A program made the position numbers and the translations under genes. This document shows, in pieces, positions 33,409 to 42,907 of a stretch of DNA of 64,000 nt. Numbering within the stretch: the stretch's first letter is position 1; each line of letters opens with the position of its first letter. Below the pieces are notes generated by a model that was not told the origin of the DNA, did not search any database, and saw only the letters and a list, made by a program, of their open reading frames with translations. The stretch is from assembly GCF_017742215.1 (NCBI RefSeq), contig NZ_JAGHKP010000004.1, positions 434,001 through 498,000 of the forward strand. Reading direction: 5' to 3'. This DNA is from Chitinophaga chungangae. Its GTDB lineage: Bacteria; Bacteroidota; Bacteroidia; Chitinophagales; Chitinophagaceae.

Positions 33409-34824
33409 ATGGCAAACAGCTTATACGAATTCGGAATGATCGGCCTGGGCGTAATGGGGCGTAACCTCCTGCTCAACATGGCGGATCATGGATTTGCCGT
33501 GATCGGCTTCGATAAGGACACTGAAAAGGCTAAAGCGCTGGAGTCGTCCGCCACCGCCGCTACCCGCGTAAAAGGGGTAGTGGCGCTGGAAGAAATGATC
33601 AGCCAGCTTCAGCGCCCCCGCAGGGTGATGATGCTGGTGCCCGCCGGTAAACCGGTAGACGATGTGTTGGAATCCCTTAAACCCTTGCTGGAACCGGGAG
33701 ATATCGTGATAGACGGGGGCAACTCCCACTTTACGGACACGCTCCGCCGCGTGGAATATATGAAAGCCGCGGGTTTTCATTTCATGGGCGTAGGCGTTTC
33801 GGGCGGGGAACAGGGCGCCCGCACCGGCCCGAGCATTATGCCCGGCGGCGACCAGGAAGCCTATCCGCATGTGAAACCCATGCTGGAAGCCATTTCCGCC
33901 AAGGTAGACGGGGAGCCCTGCGTGGCTTACCTCGGCAAAGGCGCGGCAGGCCATTATGTGAAAATGGTGCATAACGGCATAGAATACGCCATCATGCAGC
34001 TCATCAGCGAAAGCTACCGCCTGCTGCAAAGCGCGGGGCTCAACAACGATCAGCTGCACGAAGTTTATAAAGAATGGAACGCCGGCGACATGCAGTCGTT
34101 CCTGCTCGAGATCACCGCGGATATTTTCCTGCAGGTGGACGACAAATCCGGCCAGCGCCTGATAGATGTTATCCTCGACAAAGCAGGTTCCAAAGGCACC
34201 GGTAAATGGACTTCCCAGGAAGCCATGGACCTGGCCGTGCCCGCCACGATCATCGACACAGCCGTGTCTATGCGTACCGTTTCGGCTTACAAAGACGAAC
34301 GCGTGCAGGCGGCCAAAGTATACGCGGAACCGAAGATCCCCGTATCGGCAGATACCCGGCTTTTTATCTCCCAGGTGAAAGACGCGCTGCAGTTCGCCAC
34401 CATCATGTGTTACGCACAGGGCATGGCCATGCTGCACACCGCTTCCGAAGCGCACGATATGCAGATTCCCCTGCCCGACGCCGTAAAAGTATGGCGCGGC
34501 GGCTGCATCATCCGCTCCGCGCTGCTGGGCACCTTCTATAAAGCGCTCAAAAACGCGCCGGAACTGCCCAACCTGCTGCTGAACAAAGCGGTGGCCGATA
34601 TTGTAAAAGAAAAAGAACAAAACATGCGCGCCGTGATCGTTCAGGCCGCACAGGCCGGTCTGCCCGCGGCAGGCTTTATGGCGGCGCTTTCGTACTTCGA
34701 CGCATACCGCAACGAAAAGCTCCCCACCAACCTGGTGCAGGCGCAACGCGATTATTTCGGGGCACATACATACCAGCGGATAGACATGCCGGGCAGTTTT
34801 CATACCACCTGGCTCCACCATTAA
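33409..34824 (+). CDS. gnd: 6-phosphogluconate dehydrogenase, decarboxylating
   Basis: 471 residues, the usual long form. NADP-binding fold at the N-terminus (GLGVMGRNLLLNMADHGFAV). Substrate and catalytic motifs GVSGGEQGARTGPSIMPGG and KMVHNGIEYAIMQLISESY (catalytic Lys) are present. The C-terminal part GFMAALSYFDAYRNEKLPTN, LVQAQRDYFGAHTYQRID is conserved in long-form enzymes. It converts 6-phosphogluconate to ribulose 5-phosphate, CO2 and NADPH. It is the first gene of a gnd-zwf-pgl operon covering the whole oxidative pentose phosphate branch; 17 bases to zwf. Confidence 0.97.
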   Translation: MANSLYEFGMIGLGVMGRNLLLNMADHGFAVIGFDKDTEKAKALESSATAATRVKGVVALEEMISQLQRPRRVMMLVPAGKPVDDVLESLKPLLEPGDIVIDGGNSHFTDTLRRVEYMKAAGFHFMGVGVSGGEQGARTGPSIMPGGDQEAYPHVKPMLEAISAKVDGEPCVAYLGKGAAGHYVKMVHNGIEYAIMQLISESYRLLQSAGLNNDQLHEVYKEWNAGDMQSFLLEITADIFLQVDDKSGQRLIDVILDKAGSKGTGKWTSQEAMDLAVPATIIDTAVSMRTVSAYKDERVQAAKVYAEPKIPVSADTRLFISQVKDALQFATIMCYAQGMAMLHTASEAHDMQIPLPDAVKVWRGGCIIRSALLGTFYKALKNAPELPNLLLNKAVADIVKEKEQNMRAVIVQAAQAGLPAAGFMAALSYFDAYRNEKLPTNLVQAQRDYFGAHTYQRIDMPGSFHTTWLHH

Positions 34825-34841
34825 TCAATTTTATTTTTTTT

Positions 34842-36350
34842 ATGCAACATCATAAACGCCCGCCTGCTTCCATCCTCTTCATTTTCGGCGGCAGCGGCGA
34901 CCTGAACTACCGGAAGCTCACACCCGCCCTCTACAATCTTTTCCTGGACGAGTGGATGCCCGACCGTTTCGCCATCGTAGGCATCGGCCGCACCGAATAT
35001 TCTTCCGAAAAATACCGCGCGCACCTGCAGGAAGGCATCGAGAAGTTCTCCCGCCGCAAAGCGGATGAAAACGGCCACTACCAGGCCTTCTTCGAACATG
35101 TGAACTATCTCCAGCTGGACGCGGGCGACATCGCCTCCTACCAGCGCATCGCCGAATACGTGCAGCAGAAAGAAACCGAATGGGGCGTTCATCCCAACGT
35201 GATCTTTTACCTCGCCGTAGCGCCGCAACTGGTGCCGTCCATCGCGCAGGAACTGGGCACGCTCAACCTTTGCAAAGACAAACATGCCACGCGCATCGTG
35301 ATCGAAAAACCTTTCGGGCACGACCTCGAAAGCGCGCATGAGCTGAACGCGCTGCTCACCGGCCTGTTCGCGGAAGAACAGATCTTCCGTATCGACCATT
35401 ACCTCGGGAAAGAAACCGTGCAGAACATCCTGGCGCTGCGTTTCGCCAACGCCCTGTTCGAACCGGTGTGGAACCGCCATTATATCGATCATATCCAGAT
35501 CACCGCCGCCGAAAGCGTTGGCCTGGAAGGGCGCGGCGGGTATTACGAACATTCCGGCGCGCTGAGGGACATGGTGCAGAACCACATCCTGCAATTGCTT
35601 TGCATGGTGGCCATGGAAGCGCCCGTATCCTTCGACGCCAACGAGATCCGCAATAAAAAAGTGGATGTGCTCAACGCCATCCGCCCCATCCGCCGCGAAG
35701 ACGTGCACGAATACGCCGTGCGCGGCCAGTATGGTTCAGGCTGGATGAAAGGCAAACAGGTGACCGGCTACCGCGAAGAAAAAGGCGTGAGCACGCAATC
35801 CAATACCGATACATACGCGGCGGTGAAATTTTTTATCGACAACTGGCGCTGGCAGGGCGTGCCGTTTTACGTGCGCACCGGCAAACTGATGCACCAGAAA
35901 AGCACGCATGTAACCATCCAGTTCAAGGAAGCGCCTACTTACGCTTTCCCGTCTGAAGCCGCTGAATCCTGGCGCAGCAACCGCCTTACCATCAGCATTC
36001 AGCCGGAAATGGACATCCGCATCCGTTTCCAGGCGAAACGCCCGGGGCAAACGATGACGCTGGACCCGGTGAACATGACCTTTAATTACGAAGGTTCCGA
36101 CGATCATACGCCCGAAGCATACGAAACCCTGCTGCTCGACGTGATGGAGGGAGACGCCACGCTGTTTATGCGCGCGGACCAGGTGGAATCCGCCTGGAAA
36201 GTGATCATGCCCATCCTCGAAACATGGGAAGCCCGCATCCCGCAAGACTTTCCGAACTACGTTCCGGATTCCTGGGGCCCCGAAGACGCCGATGCGCTCA
36301 TCGCCCGCGACGGTCACAGCTGGATCAATCTTCCACCGGAAAAAAAATAG
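34842..36350 (+). CDS. zwf: Glucose-6-phosphate 1-dehydrogenase
   Basis: 502 residues. N-terminal coenzyme-binding IFGGSGDLNYRKLTPALYNL, VIEKPFGHDLESAHELN, and the active-site signature RIDHYLGKETVQNILALRFA with the catalytic His region. First step of the oxidative pentose phosphate pathway, making 6-phosphogluconolactone and NADPH. It lies between gnd and pgl; 6 bases separate it from pgl. Nothing odd seen. Confidence 0.97.
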   Translation: MQHHKRPPASILFIFGGSGDLNYRKLTPALYNLFLDEWMPDRFAIVGIGRTEYSSEKYRAHLQEGIEKFSRRKADENGHYQAFFEHVNYLQLDAGDIASYQRIAEYVQQKETEWGVHPNVIFYLAVAPQLVPSIAQELGTLNLCKDKHATRIVIEKPFGHDLESAHELNALLTGLFAEEQIFRIDHYLGKETVQNILALRFANALFEPVWNRHYIDHIQITAAESVGLEGRGGYYEHSGALRDMVQNHILQLLCMVAMEAPVSFDANEIRNKKVDVLNAIRPIRREDVHEYAVRGQYGSGWMKGKQVTGYREEKGVSTQSNTDTYAAVKFFIDNWRWQGVPFYVRTGKLMHQKSTHVTIQFKEAPTYAFPSEAAESWRSNRLTISIQPEMDIRIRFQAKRPGQTMTLDPVNMTFNYEGSDDHTPEAYETLLLDVMEGDATLFMRADQVESAWKVIMPILETWEARIPQDFPNYVPDSWGPEDADALIARDGHSWINLPPEKK

Positions 36351-36356
36351 CGCTTT

Positions 36357-37082
36357 ATGGAATTACATGTCGCAAAAGATATACAACAGCTGAGCGAGAA
36401 CCTGGCTGCTTTTATCAGCCAGTACATCCAGGAAGTGCTGCAGAAACAGGAACGTTTCACTTTCGCCCTTTCCGGCGGCAACACGCCCAAGGCGCTGTAC
36501 GCCCTGCTGGCAAAAGAGCCGTATGTGAACATGATCGAATGGAACAGGGTACATTTTTTCTGGGGCGACGAAAGGGCCGTTCCTTTCGAAGACGCACGTA
36601 ACAACGCCCGCATGGCCTACGACGTGCTGCTCGACCAGGTGGGCGCGCTGCCAGAGAACATCCACGTGATGCGCACGGACATTGAGCCGGAAGCATCCGC
36701 GGCCGAATACGAAAAAACGCTGCACCGGTATTTTAAAGGGAAAGAAAATACCTTCGACCTCGTGCTGCTGGGCATGGGCGACGACGGCCACACCCTCAGT
36801 CTTTTTCCCGGCCTGCCCATCGTGCATGAGAAAAAAGCGTGGGTGAAAGCGTTTTGGCTCGAAGCGCAGGATATGTACCGCATCACCCTCACCGCGCCCG
36901 TTACCAATCTTGCGGCCCGCGTGGTGTTCATGGCCACCGGCTCCGGAAAGGCGCTCACGCTGAAAGCCGTGATAGACGGCGCGCCCGATCCCGACCGTTA
37001 TCCTTCGCAGCTCATCCGCCCGGAAAATGGCGAGCTGCATTGGTTCATAGACGAAGCGGCGGCGGAAGCATTACAGGTATAA
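36357..37082 (+). CDS. pgl: 6-phosphogluconolactonase
   Basis: 241 residues of the DevB/SOL type. Motifs FALSGGNTPKALYALLAKE, NRVHFFWGDERAVPFEDARN and LVLLGMGDDGHTLSLFPGLP are all present. It hydrolyses 6-phosphogluconolactone to 6-phosphogluconate, linking the products of zwf and gnd. Last gene of the operon; an inverted-repeat region follows. Confidence 0.96.
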   Translation: MELHVAKDIQQLSENLAAFISQYIQEVLQKQERFTFALSGGNTPKALYALLAKEPYVNMIEWNRVHFFWGDERAVPFEDARNNARMAYDVLLDQVGALPENIHVMRTDIEPEASAAEYEKTLHRYFKGKENTFDLVLLGMGDDGHTLSLFPGLPIVHEKKAWVKAFWLEAQDMYRITLTAPVTNLAARVVFMATGSGKALTLKAVIDGAPDPDRYPSQLIRPENGELHWFIDEAAAEALQV

Positions 37083-37099
37083 ACACATTCCGGATATTG

Positions 37100-37166
37100 C
37101 AAATGATGACCGGGGGAAGGACATTAGGCTGGTTCGCCTAATCTCTTTAACTTCAGTCATCATTTG
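37100..37166 (+). promoter_or_regulatory. Nested inverted repeats between pgl and the kefF-like gene
   Basis: Outer arms CAAATGATGAC (37100-37110) and GTCATCATTTG (37156-37166) are perfect over 11 bases. An inner hairpin ATTAGGC (37123-37129)/GCCTAAT (37136-37142) has a 6-base loop and a CTCTTT tail. The inner one could end the pgl transcript; the outer arms could be an operator or an alternative fold controlling the kefF-kefC pair 15 bases on. Confidence 0.45.
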
Positions 37167-37180
37167 TAATTTATTGGAGA

Positions 37181-37786
37181 TTGAAAGTACTGATCCTCTT
37201 CGCCCACCCGGCATTTGAGCGCTCCCGCGTTCATAGCAGGCTGATAAACGCCGCGAAACAGCAGCCCGGCGTTACCCTGCGCGACCTCTACGAAGTGTAC
37301 CCCGACTTTGACGTACATCCGGACACGGAACAGCAGATCCTGCAAAAACACGACGTTATCATTTTTCAGCACCCGCTTTACTGGTACAGCGGCCCGGCAT
37401 TGCTCAAACAATGGATGGACCTTGTGCTGGAGCACGGCTGGGCGTACGGAAAGGAAGGCGTTGCGCTGAAAGGGAAATACATGCTGCAGGTGATCTCCAC
37501 CGGCGGCAACGAGCATGCGTACAGTCCTGAAGGGCATCACGGCCACCCCGTGAAACAGTTCATGCTGCCTTTCGAACAGTCCGCCAAACTCTGCAACATG
37601 GAATACCTTTCGCCGTTCGTGGTGCATGGCACCAACCAGCTCACCGAGCTGCAGCTGGACGAATACGCCGAACGGTATGCTACGCTGCTGCAAACGTTAC
37701 AGGCAGACCGGCTGGACCTTCAGAAGGCACGGCAAATATCTGAGCTGAACAATCTCATTGCTTTACCACCCATCATTTCCAAATAA
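37181..37786 (+). CDS. kefF: KefF-like NAD(P)H:quinone oxidoreductase
   Basis: 201 residues, flavodoxin-2 fold: KVLILFAHPAFERSRVHSRL, FQHPLYWYSGPALLKQWMDL, VLEHGWAYGKEG, and STGGNEHAYSPEGHHGHPVK. Starts at a TTG (37181), preceded by GGAG; no ATG fits the conserved N-terminus. KefF proteins are FMN-dependent quinone reductases that bind and activate the KefC potassium/proton antiporter. Here the gene ends 7 bases before a KefC-type gene, which supports that assignment. A general quinone reductase is the alternative. Confidence 0.85.
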   Translation: MKVLILFAHPAFERSRVHSRLINAAKQQPGVTLRDLYEVYPDFDVHPDTEQQILQKHDVIIFQHPLYWYSGPALLKQWMDLVLEHGWAYGKEGVALKGKYMLQVISTGGNEHAYSPEGHHGHPVKQFMLPFEQSAKLCNMEYLSPFVVHGTNQLTELQLDEYAERYATLLQTLQADRLDLQKARQISELNNLIALPPIISK

Positions 37787-37793
37787 ACCGGCT

Positions 37794-39668
37794 ATGACGA
37801 ACGAATCCTTTTTTTACCAGGCGCTGGTGTATCTCGCCACCATGGTGGTGTTTGTGCCGCTCGCCAAAAAACTGAACCTCGGTTCCGTGCTGGGCTACCT
37901 CCTCGGCGGCATCATCATCGGGCCGGCGCTGCTGGGGCTGATCGGTCATGGCGGGGAAGACCTGATGCATTTCGCCGAGTTCGGCGTGGTGATGATGTTG
38001 TTCCTGATCGGGTTGGAACTGGAGCCGTCGCTGTTATGGAAGCTGCGCGCGCCGATACTCGGGCTGGGCGGGCTGCAAGTGGCCGTTACTTCGGCGGCGG
38101 TCACGGGTATCGCGATGCTTGCGGGTTTGCCGTGGAACGAAGCTTTGGTGATCGGGATGATCCTTTCATTATCGTCTACCGCCATCGTGCTGCAAATGCT
38201 GGGCGAAAAAGGGCTGATGGGCTCCGCGGCGGGGCAAAGCTCGTTTTCCGTGCTGTTGTTCCAAGACATCGCGGTGATACCGATGCTGGCCATTTTCCCG
38301 CTGCTGGCGCCGGCCGGCGCGGTAATATCGGGGCAGGAGGAAAGTGCTTCGCTCATCGCCGGCCAGCCCGCATGGGTCAGAACGCTGATCGTGCTGGGCG
38401 CGGTAACGAGCCTGGTGATCGGCGGTCGGTACGTGGTGAAACCGATCCTGCATATTGTGGCGCGTACGGGGCTGAGAGAGCTTTTCACCGCTTCAGCCCT
38501 GCTGCTGGTAGTGGCCATCGCCGTGCTGATGACGCTGGTGGGTTTAAGTCCCGCTTTGGGCGCGTTTCTCGGCGGCGTGGTGTTGGCAAACAGCGAGTAC
38601 CGTCATGAGCTGGAAAGCGACATAGAACCGTTTAAAGGGCTGTTGCTGGGGTTGTTCTTCATAGGCGTGGGCGCAACGATCGATTTTCAGCTGATCGTGG
38701 AGCATCCGCTGCTGGTAACGGGGCTGGTGTTGGGAATTATGGTTTTGAAATTCGGGGTATTGCTCGGGCTTGGAAAAATATTCAAACTAAGCCGGGAACA
38801 GAACCTGCTTTTTGCCTTCGCTTTGCCGCAGGTAGGCGAGTTCGCTTTTGTACTGTTTTCGTTCGCCGGCGGCGCCGCGCTGCTGGAAAAAGAGACTGTG
38901 AACGCTATGATGGCCGTGGTGGCCATTACCATGGCATTGACGCCGCTGCTGATGCTGCTGTTCGAGAAAGTAATACAGCCGCGTTTCGGCTGCGCCGCCG
39001 GACAGGGCGGGCGGGAGCCCGACCAGATCGACGAACACGAGCGCAACCCCGTGATCATCGCAGGTTTCGATCATTTCGGCACCATCGTGGGCCGTTTCCT
39101 GCGCGCCAGCGGCGTAAAAGCCACGGTGCTCGACCTGGATTCGGACAGGGTAGACCTGCTGCGCAAAATGGGCCTGAAAGTATATTACGGCGACGCTTCG
39201 CGCGCAGACCTCCTGAAATCCGCCGGGGCAGCGCAGGCCCGCATCATCGTGATCGCCATGGCCACGCCGGAGAAAAACCGCGAAGTGGTGGCCGCCGTCA
39301 AAAAACATTACCCGCACCTGCAAATGCTCGTAAGGGCCACGGATAACAACGATGCGTTCGAACTGATGAACGACGGCGTGCTGCGCATTTACCGCGAAAC
39401 CGTGGACACCTCGCTGCGCCTGGCTTCCGACGTGCTGGAGCTGCTCGGCCGCAGGGCCTATCAAAGCCAGCGCGCCGCGCGCATGTTCCGCCGCTTCGAC
39501 GAACGTTCGCTCAAAGGCCTTTCCGCTTACCGCGACGATAAACAATACGTAAATGTGGTACGGGAGCGGATCGAGGAACTGCAAAAAATGATACAGGCGG
39601 ATGCCTATACGAATATGATGCTGCGCGATGCAGGCTGGGACCGCGACAACGCTGAAGAAAGGAACTAA
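37794..39668 (+). CDS. kefC: KefC-like glutathione-type K+/H+ antiporter (CPA2) with RCK domain
   Basis: 624 residues from the ATG at 37794 (MTNESFFYQALVYLATMVVF); the in-frame start at 37758 lies inside kefF. About 12 membrane spans (LGSVLGYLLGGIIIGPALLG, GMILSLSSTAIVLQMLGEKG), then a cytoplasmic TrkA-N/RCK domain (VIIAGFDHFGTIVGRFLRAS, VYYGDASRADLLKSAGAAQA) and tail (RAARMFRRFDERSLKGLSA). The length and RCK sequence resemble enterobacterial KefC, which releases K+ and acidifies the cytoplasm to protect from electrophiles. Paired with the KefF-like gene. NADPH genes just upstream fit a redox-stress theme. Confidence 0.92.
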   Translation: MTNESFFYQALVYLATMVVFVPLAKKLNLGSVLGYLLGGIIIGPALLGLIGHGGEDLMHFAEFGVVMMLFLIGLELEPSLLWKLRAPILGLGGLQVAVTSAAVTGIAMLAGLPWNEALVIGMILSLSSTAIVLQMLGEKGLMGSAAGQSSFSVLLFQDIAVIPMLAIFPLLAPAGAVISGQEESASLIAGQPAWVRTLIVLGAVTSLVIGGRYVVKPILHIVARTGLRELFTASALLLVVAIAVLMTLVGLSPALGAFLGGVVLANSEYRHELESDIEPFKGLLLGLFFIGVGATIDFQLIVEHPLLVTGLVLGIMVLKFGVLLGLGKIFKLSREQNLLFAFALPQVGEFAFVLFSFAGGAALLEKETVNAMMAVVAITMALTPLLMLLFEKVIQPRFGCAAGQGGREPDQIDEHERNPVIIAGFDHFGTIVGRFLRASGVKATVLDLDSDRVDLLRKMGLKVYYGDASRADLLKSAGAAQARIIVIAMATPEKNREVVAAVKKHYPHLQMLVRATDNNDAFELMNDGVLRIYRETVDTSLRLASDVLELLGRRAYQSQRAARMFRRFDERSLKGLSAYRDDKQYVNVVRERIEELQKMIQADAYTNMMLRDAGWDRDNAEERN

Positions 39669-39699
39669 AAAAATATTGCCGGGAGCGGCCCGGCAATAT
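39667..39699 (-). terminator. Intrinsic terminator after the RND operon
   Basis: Arms at 39673-39683 and 39689-39699 (ATATTGCCGGG/CCCGGCAATAT, 11 pairs), loop AGCGG. The minus strand continues into a 7-base T-run. On the plus strand no T-run follows, so it mainly ends the efflux operon. Confidence 0.75.
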
Positions 39700-39724
39700 C
39701 AAAAAAATCACATCAGCGCAATGC

Positions 39725-42700
39725 TTAATGCTGGGAAAATTCTTCCGGCGGCCGGTTCTTCCCTTCTTCTTCCAGCTGCGCCAGCTTCTTTTTGCCGTAT
39801 GCCAGTCTCGTGATCAGCACATACAGCACCGGAACGGAGAAAATGGCGAGCAACGTGGCGGCCAGCATCCCGCCTACTACGGTAAACCCGATATTCACCC
39901 GCGAAGCCGCACCGGCCCCGTGCGCAAATACCAGCGGCAGCACGCCCAGGATGAACGCGAACGACGTCATCAGGATAGGCCTGAAACGCAGTGCTACCGC
40001 TTCCAGCGTGGCTTGTATCAAAGGCATGCCCTTGTCCACCCGTTCTTTGCAGAACTCCACGATCAGGATCGCGTTTTTGGCGGAGAGGCCGATCAGTGTA
40101 ATAAGACCGATCTGGGAATACACGCTGTTTGCCTGACCGGTAAGCCACAACGCCAGGATAGACCCGAAGAGGGCGACCGGAACGGCCAGCAGTACGGAAA
40201 ATGGGACAGACCAACTTTCGTACAGGGCGGTAAGTAAAAGGAATACGAATAATATGGAGAGCATAAAGATCAGCATGCTCTTATTGCCCGCCTCGATTTC
40301 CTGCCGGGAAATATTGCTCCAATCGTAACTGAAGTTAGCCGGCAGCACTTTGGCAGACACTTCTTCCATGGCCTTGATGGCGTCGCCGCTGCTGTAGCCG
40401 GGTTTGCTGGTGCCGCTGATCTCCACCGAACGGTAAAGGTTGAAGTGATTGATCACCGGCGCGCCTGCGCCCAGCTTGTATTTGATCAGGCTGCTGAGCG
40501 GCACCATATCGCCGTTCAGGTTGCGCACGTAATAAGATTGCAGTTGGTTGATGTTTGTCCGGTAAGCAGTATCGGCCTGCAGCACCACGCGGAAGCTGCG
40601 CCCGAAGCGCGTGAAATCGTTCACGTACAAACCGCCGAGGAAGGTCTGCAATGCGCTGAACACATCGTTTACCGCCACGCCGAGCTGCTTGCAGCGGTCG
40701 CGGTCTACTTCCACGTTGTATTCGGGGGTGGTGGAACTGAAGAACGCATATGCCTGGGCTATTTCAGGCCGCTGGTTGGCCGCCATCAATACTTCCCGCA
40801 GCACGCGGTTGAATTCCGCGATGTCGTTGCCGGAACGTTGTTCCAGCACGTAAGAAAAACCGGAAGAGGTGCCCATCCCGCGAAGGGTGGGAGAGGGCAG
40901 CGCCAGTACCGTGGCTTCGGTGATCTGCGAAAGTTTGCCCTGTATGCGGCCGATTACGGTGCTCATATTTTGCCCGGTCTCGTACCTTTCGTCCCAGGGC
41001 TTGAGGTTCACAAACCAGGTGGCGGAGTTGGGTTTGTTGGCCCCCGCCACGAAGTTGATGCCCGCAACGCCCATGTAGTGGGCTACGGCCGGGTCTTCGG
41101 ACAATATTTTGTTCACTCTTTCGGCTACTTCGCGCGTTCGCACGGAAGCCGCCGCATCGGGCAGTTCGAGGGCGAGGAACATCGCGCCCATGTCTTCCTG
41201 CGGCACAAAGGTGGTAGGCACTTTTTTGAAAAGGAAGAAGGCCGCGCCGAAAAGGATGCCAAGCAATACCAGGACGAAAGCAGTCTGTTTGATCGCCCTG
41301 CGCACGCCATGGGTGTATCTTTCGGTGAAACGGCCGAACCATTTGTTGAACCGGTAATGCAGCGCGTTGAGCCCCCTTGATTTTTCATTCAGCTGCGAAG
41401 GCCGCAGCATGATGGCGCAGAGTGCAGGCGTGAGCGTTAGTGCGAGGAAGGCGGATAATATCACGGAAAACGCGATGGTGAGCGCGAATTGCTGGTACAG
41501 CTTTCCGCTCACGCCCGGGATGAAGGCCACGGGCACGAACACCGCGGCGAGTATCAGGCCGATGGCGATCACCGGCGCCTGCACTTCGTGCATCGCGCGG
41601 TAGGTGGCTTCCAGCGGCGTCATGCCGTTCACGTCGATGTGATGCTGCACCGCTTCCACGACGACGATGGCATCGTCTACCACGATCCCGATCGCCAGCA
41701 CGAAACCGAACAGCGTAAGGGTATTGATGGAAAAACCGAGCAGCGTGAAAAAGATAAAAGTGCCGATGAGCGAAACGGGAATTACCAATACCGGCACCAG
41801 CGTAGCCCTCCAGCTTTGCAGGAAGATGTACACCACCAGCACCACGAGCGCCAGCGCTTCCAGGAAAGTCTGCACCACTTCGTTGATGGATATCTTCACG
41901 AATGAAACCGTTTCAAAGGGGATCAGCCAGTTCACGTCCGGCGGGAAGGTTTTGGCGAGCTCGGTCATTCTTTTTTCCACGCGTTCCGCCACGTCCAGTG
42001 CGTTGGCGCCGGGGGAAAGGTAGATGGCCATCCCGGTGCCCGGCTTGCCGTCTGCCCGCACGTCTATGGCGTAGCTGAACGAGCCGAGCTGTTGGCGGGA
42101 AACGTCTTTCAACCGCACGAGCGAACCGGTTTGCGGGTTGGTGGCCACGATGATGTCGCCGAACTCGTCCGCGGTAAGCAGGCGGCCTTTTACTTTTACG
42201 GTGTATTCGAACGCCTGGTTCCTGTTGGCGGGCGGCGCGCCGATAATACCGGCCGGCGCCTGCGTATTTTGTTCCTGGATGGCCCTCGCCACGTCTGTAG
42301 TGGAAATGTTGAGGTTAGCCATCTTATCGGGATCGAGCCAGATGCGCATGCTGTAATCGTTGGCAAAGGCGGTTACGTCGCCGATGCCGTTGATGCGCGC
42401 GATCTCGGGTTTGAGATAGATGTTGAGATAGTTTTCCAGGAAAGATTTATCGTGCGTGCCGTTCGGGCTGTTCAGCGCCAGCACCATCAGCATGTCGTTG
42501 GAGCGTTTTTTGGTGGTTACGCCCACCCTGCGCACATCGTCCGGAACGGAAGGCAGCGCGAGGCTCACGCGGTTCTGCACGTCCAGCGTGGAGATGTCCG
42601 GGTTCGTGCCGATCTCGAACGTTACCGTGATGCTCATGGAGCCGTCGTTAGCGCTTACAGACTGGAGATACATGGCGCCGGGCGTACCGTTCACCTGGTT

Positions 42701-42901
42701 TTCGATGGGCGTGGTCACGGTTTCTTCCACAGTGGTGGAGTTGGCCCCGATATAATTCGCCGTTACCGATACCGTGGGCGGCGCAATGTCCGGCAGCTGC
42801 GCCACCGGCAGGTTCACCATGCAAATGAGCCCTACGATCACCAGGATGATGGCGATCACGATCGTGGTATTTTTCCTTTCTATGAACGTTTTCGAGATCA
42901 T
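39725..42901 (-). CDS. RND multidrug efflux transporter, inner-membrane pump (HAE1/AcrB type)
   Basis: 1058 residues, full family length. Twelve membrane spans in two halves with two large periplasmic regions. TM4 carries AIGIVVDDAIVVVEAV with the Asp pair of the proton relay; TM10 carries GLSAKNAILIVEF with its Lys. MISKTFIERKNTTIVIAIIL at the N-terminus and VNLPVAQLPDIAPPTVSVTA are typical. It exports drugs or other amphiphiles driven by protons. It is the third gene of tolC-like, adaptor, pump; 6 bases after the adaptor. Confidence 0.96.
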   Translation of the reverse strand: MISKTFIERKNTTIVIAIILVIVGLICMVNLPVAQLPDIAPPTVSVTANYIGANSTTVEETVTTPIENQVNGTPGAMYLQSVSANDGSMSITVTFEIGTNPDISTLDVQNRVSLALPSVPDDVRRVGVTTKKRSNDMLMVLALNSPNGTHDKSFLENYLNIYLKPEIARINGIGDVTAFANDYSMRIWLDPDKMANLNISTTDVARAIQEQNTQAPAGIIGAPPANRNQAFEYTVKVKGRLLTADEFGDIIVATNPQTGSLVRLKDVSRQQLGSFSYAIDVRADGKPGTGMAIYLSPGANALDVAERVEKRMTELAKTFPPDVNWLIPFETVSFVKISINEVVQTFLEALALVVLVVYIFLQSWRATLVPVLVIPVSLIGTFIFFTLLGFSINTLTLFGFVLAIGIVVDDAIVVVEAVQHHIDVNGMTPLEATYRAMHEVQAPVIAIGLILAAVFVPVAFIPGVSGKLYQQFALTIAFSVILSAFLALTLTPALCAIMLRPSQLNEKSRGLNALHYRFNKWFGRFTERYTHGVRRAIKQTAFVLVLLGILFGAAFFLFKKVPTTFVPQEDMGAMFLALELPDAAASVRTREVAERVNKILSEDPAVAHYMGVAGINFVAGANKPNSATWFVNLKPWDERYETGQNMSTVIGRIQGKLSQITEATVLALPSPTLRGMGTSSGFSYVLEQRSGNDIAEFNRVLREVLMAANQRPEIAQAYAFFSSTTPEYNVEVDRDRCKQLGVAVNDVFSALQTFLGGLYVNDFTRFGRSFRVVLQADTAYRTNINQLQSYYVRNLNGDMVPLSSLIKYKLGAGAPVINHFNLYRSVEISGTSKPGYSSGDAIKAMEEVSAKVLPANFSYDWSNISRQEIEAGNKSMLIFMLSILFVFLLLTALYESWSVPFSVLLAVPVALFGSILALWLTGQANSVYSQIGLITLIGLSAKNAILIVEFCKERVDKGMPLIQATLEAVALRFRPILMTSFAFILGVLPLVFAHGAGAASRVNIGFTVVGGMLAATLLAIFSVPVLYVLITRLAYGKKKLAQLEEEGKNRPPEEFSQH

Positions 42902-42907
42902 GTGCCT

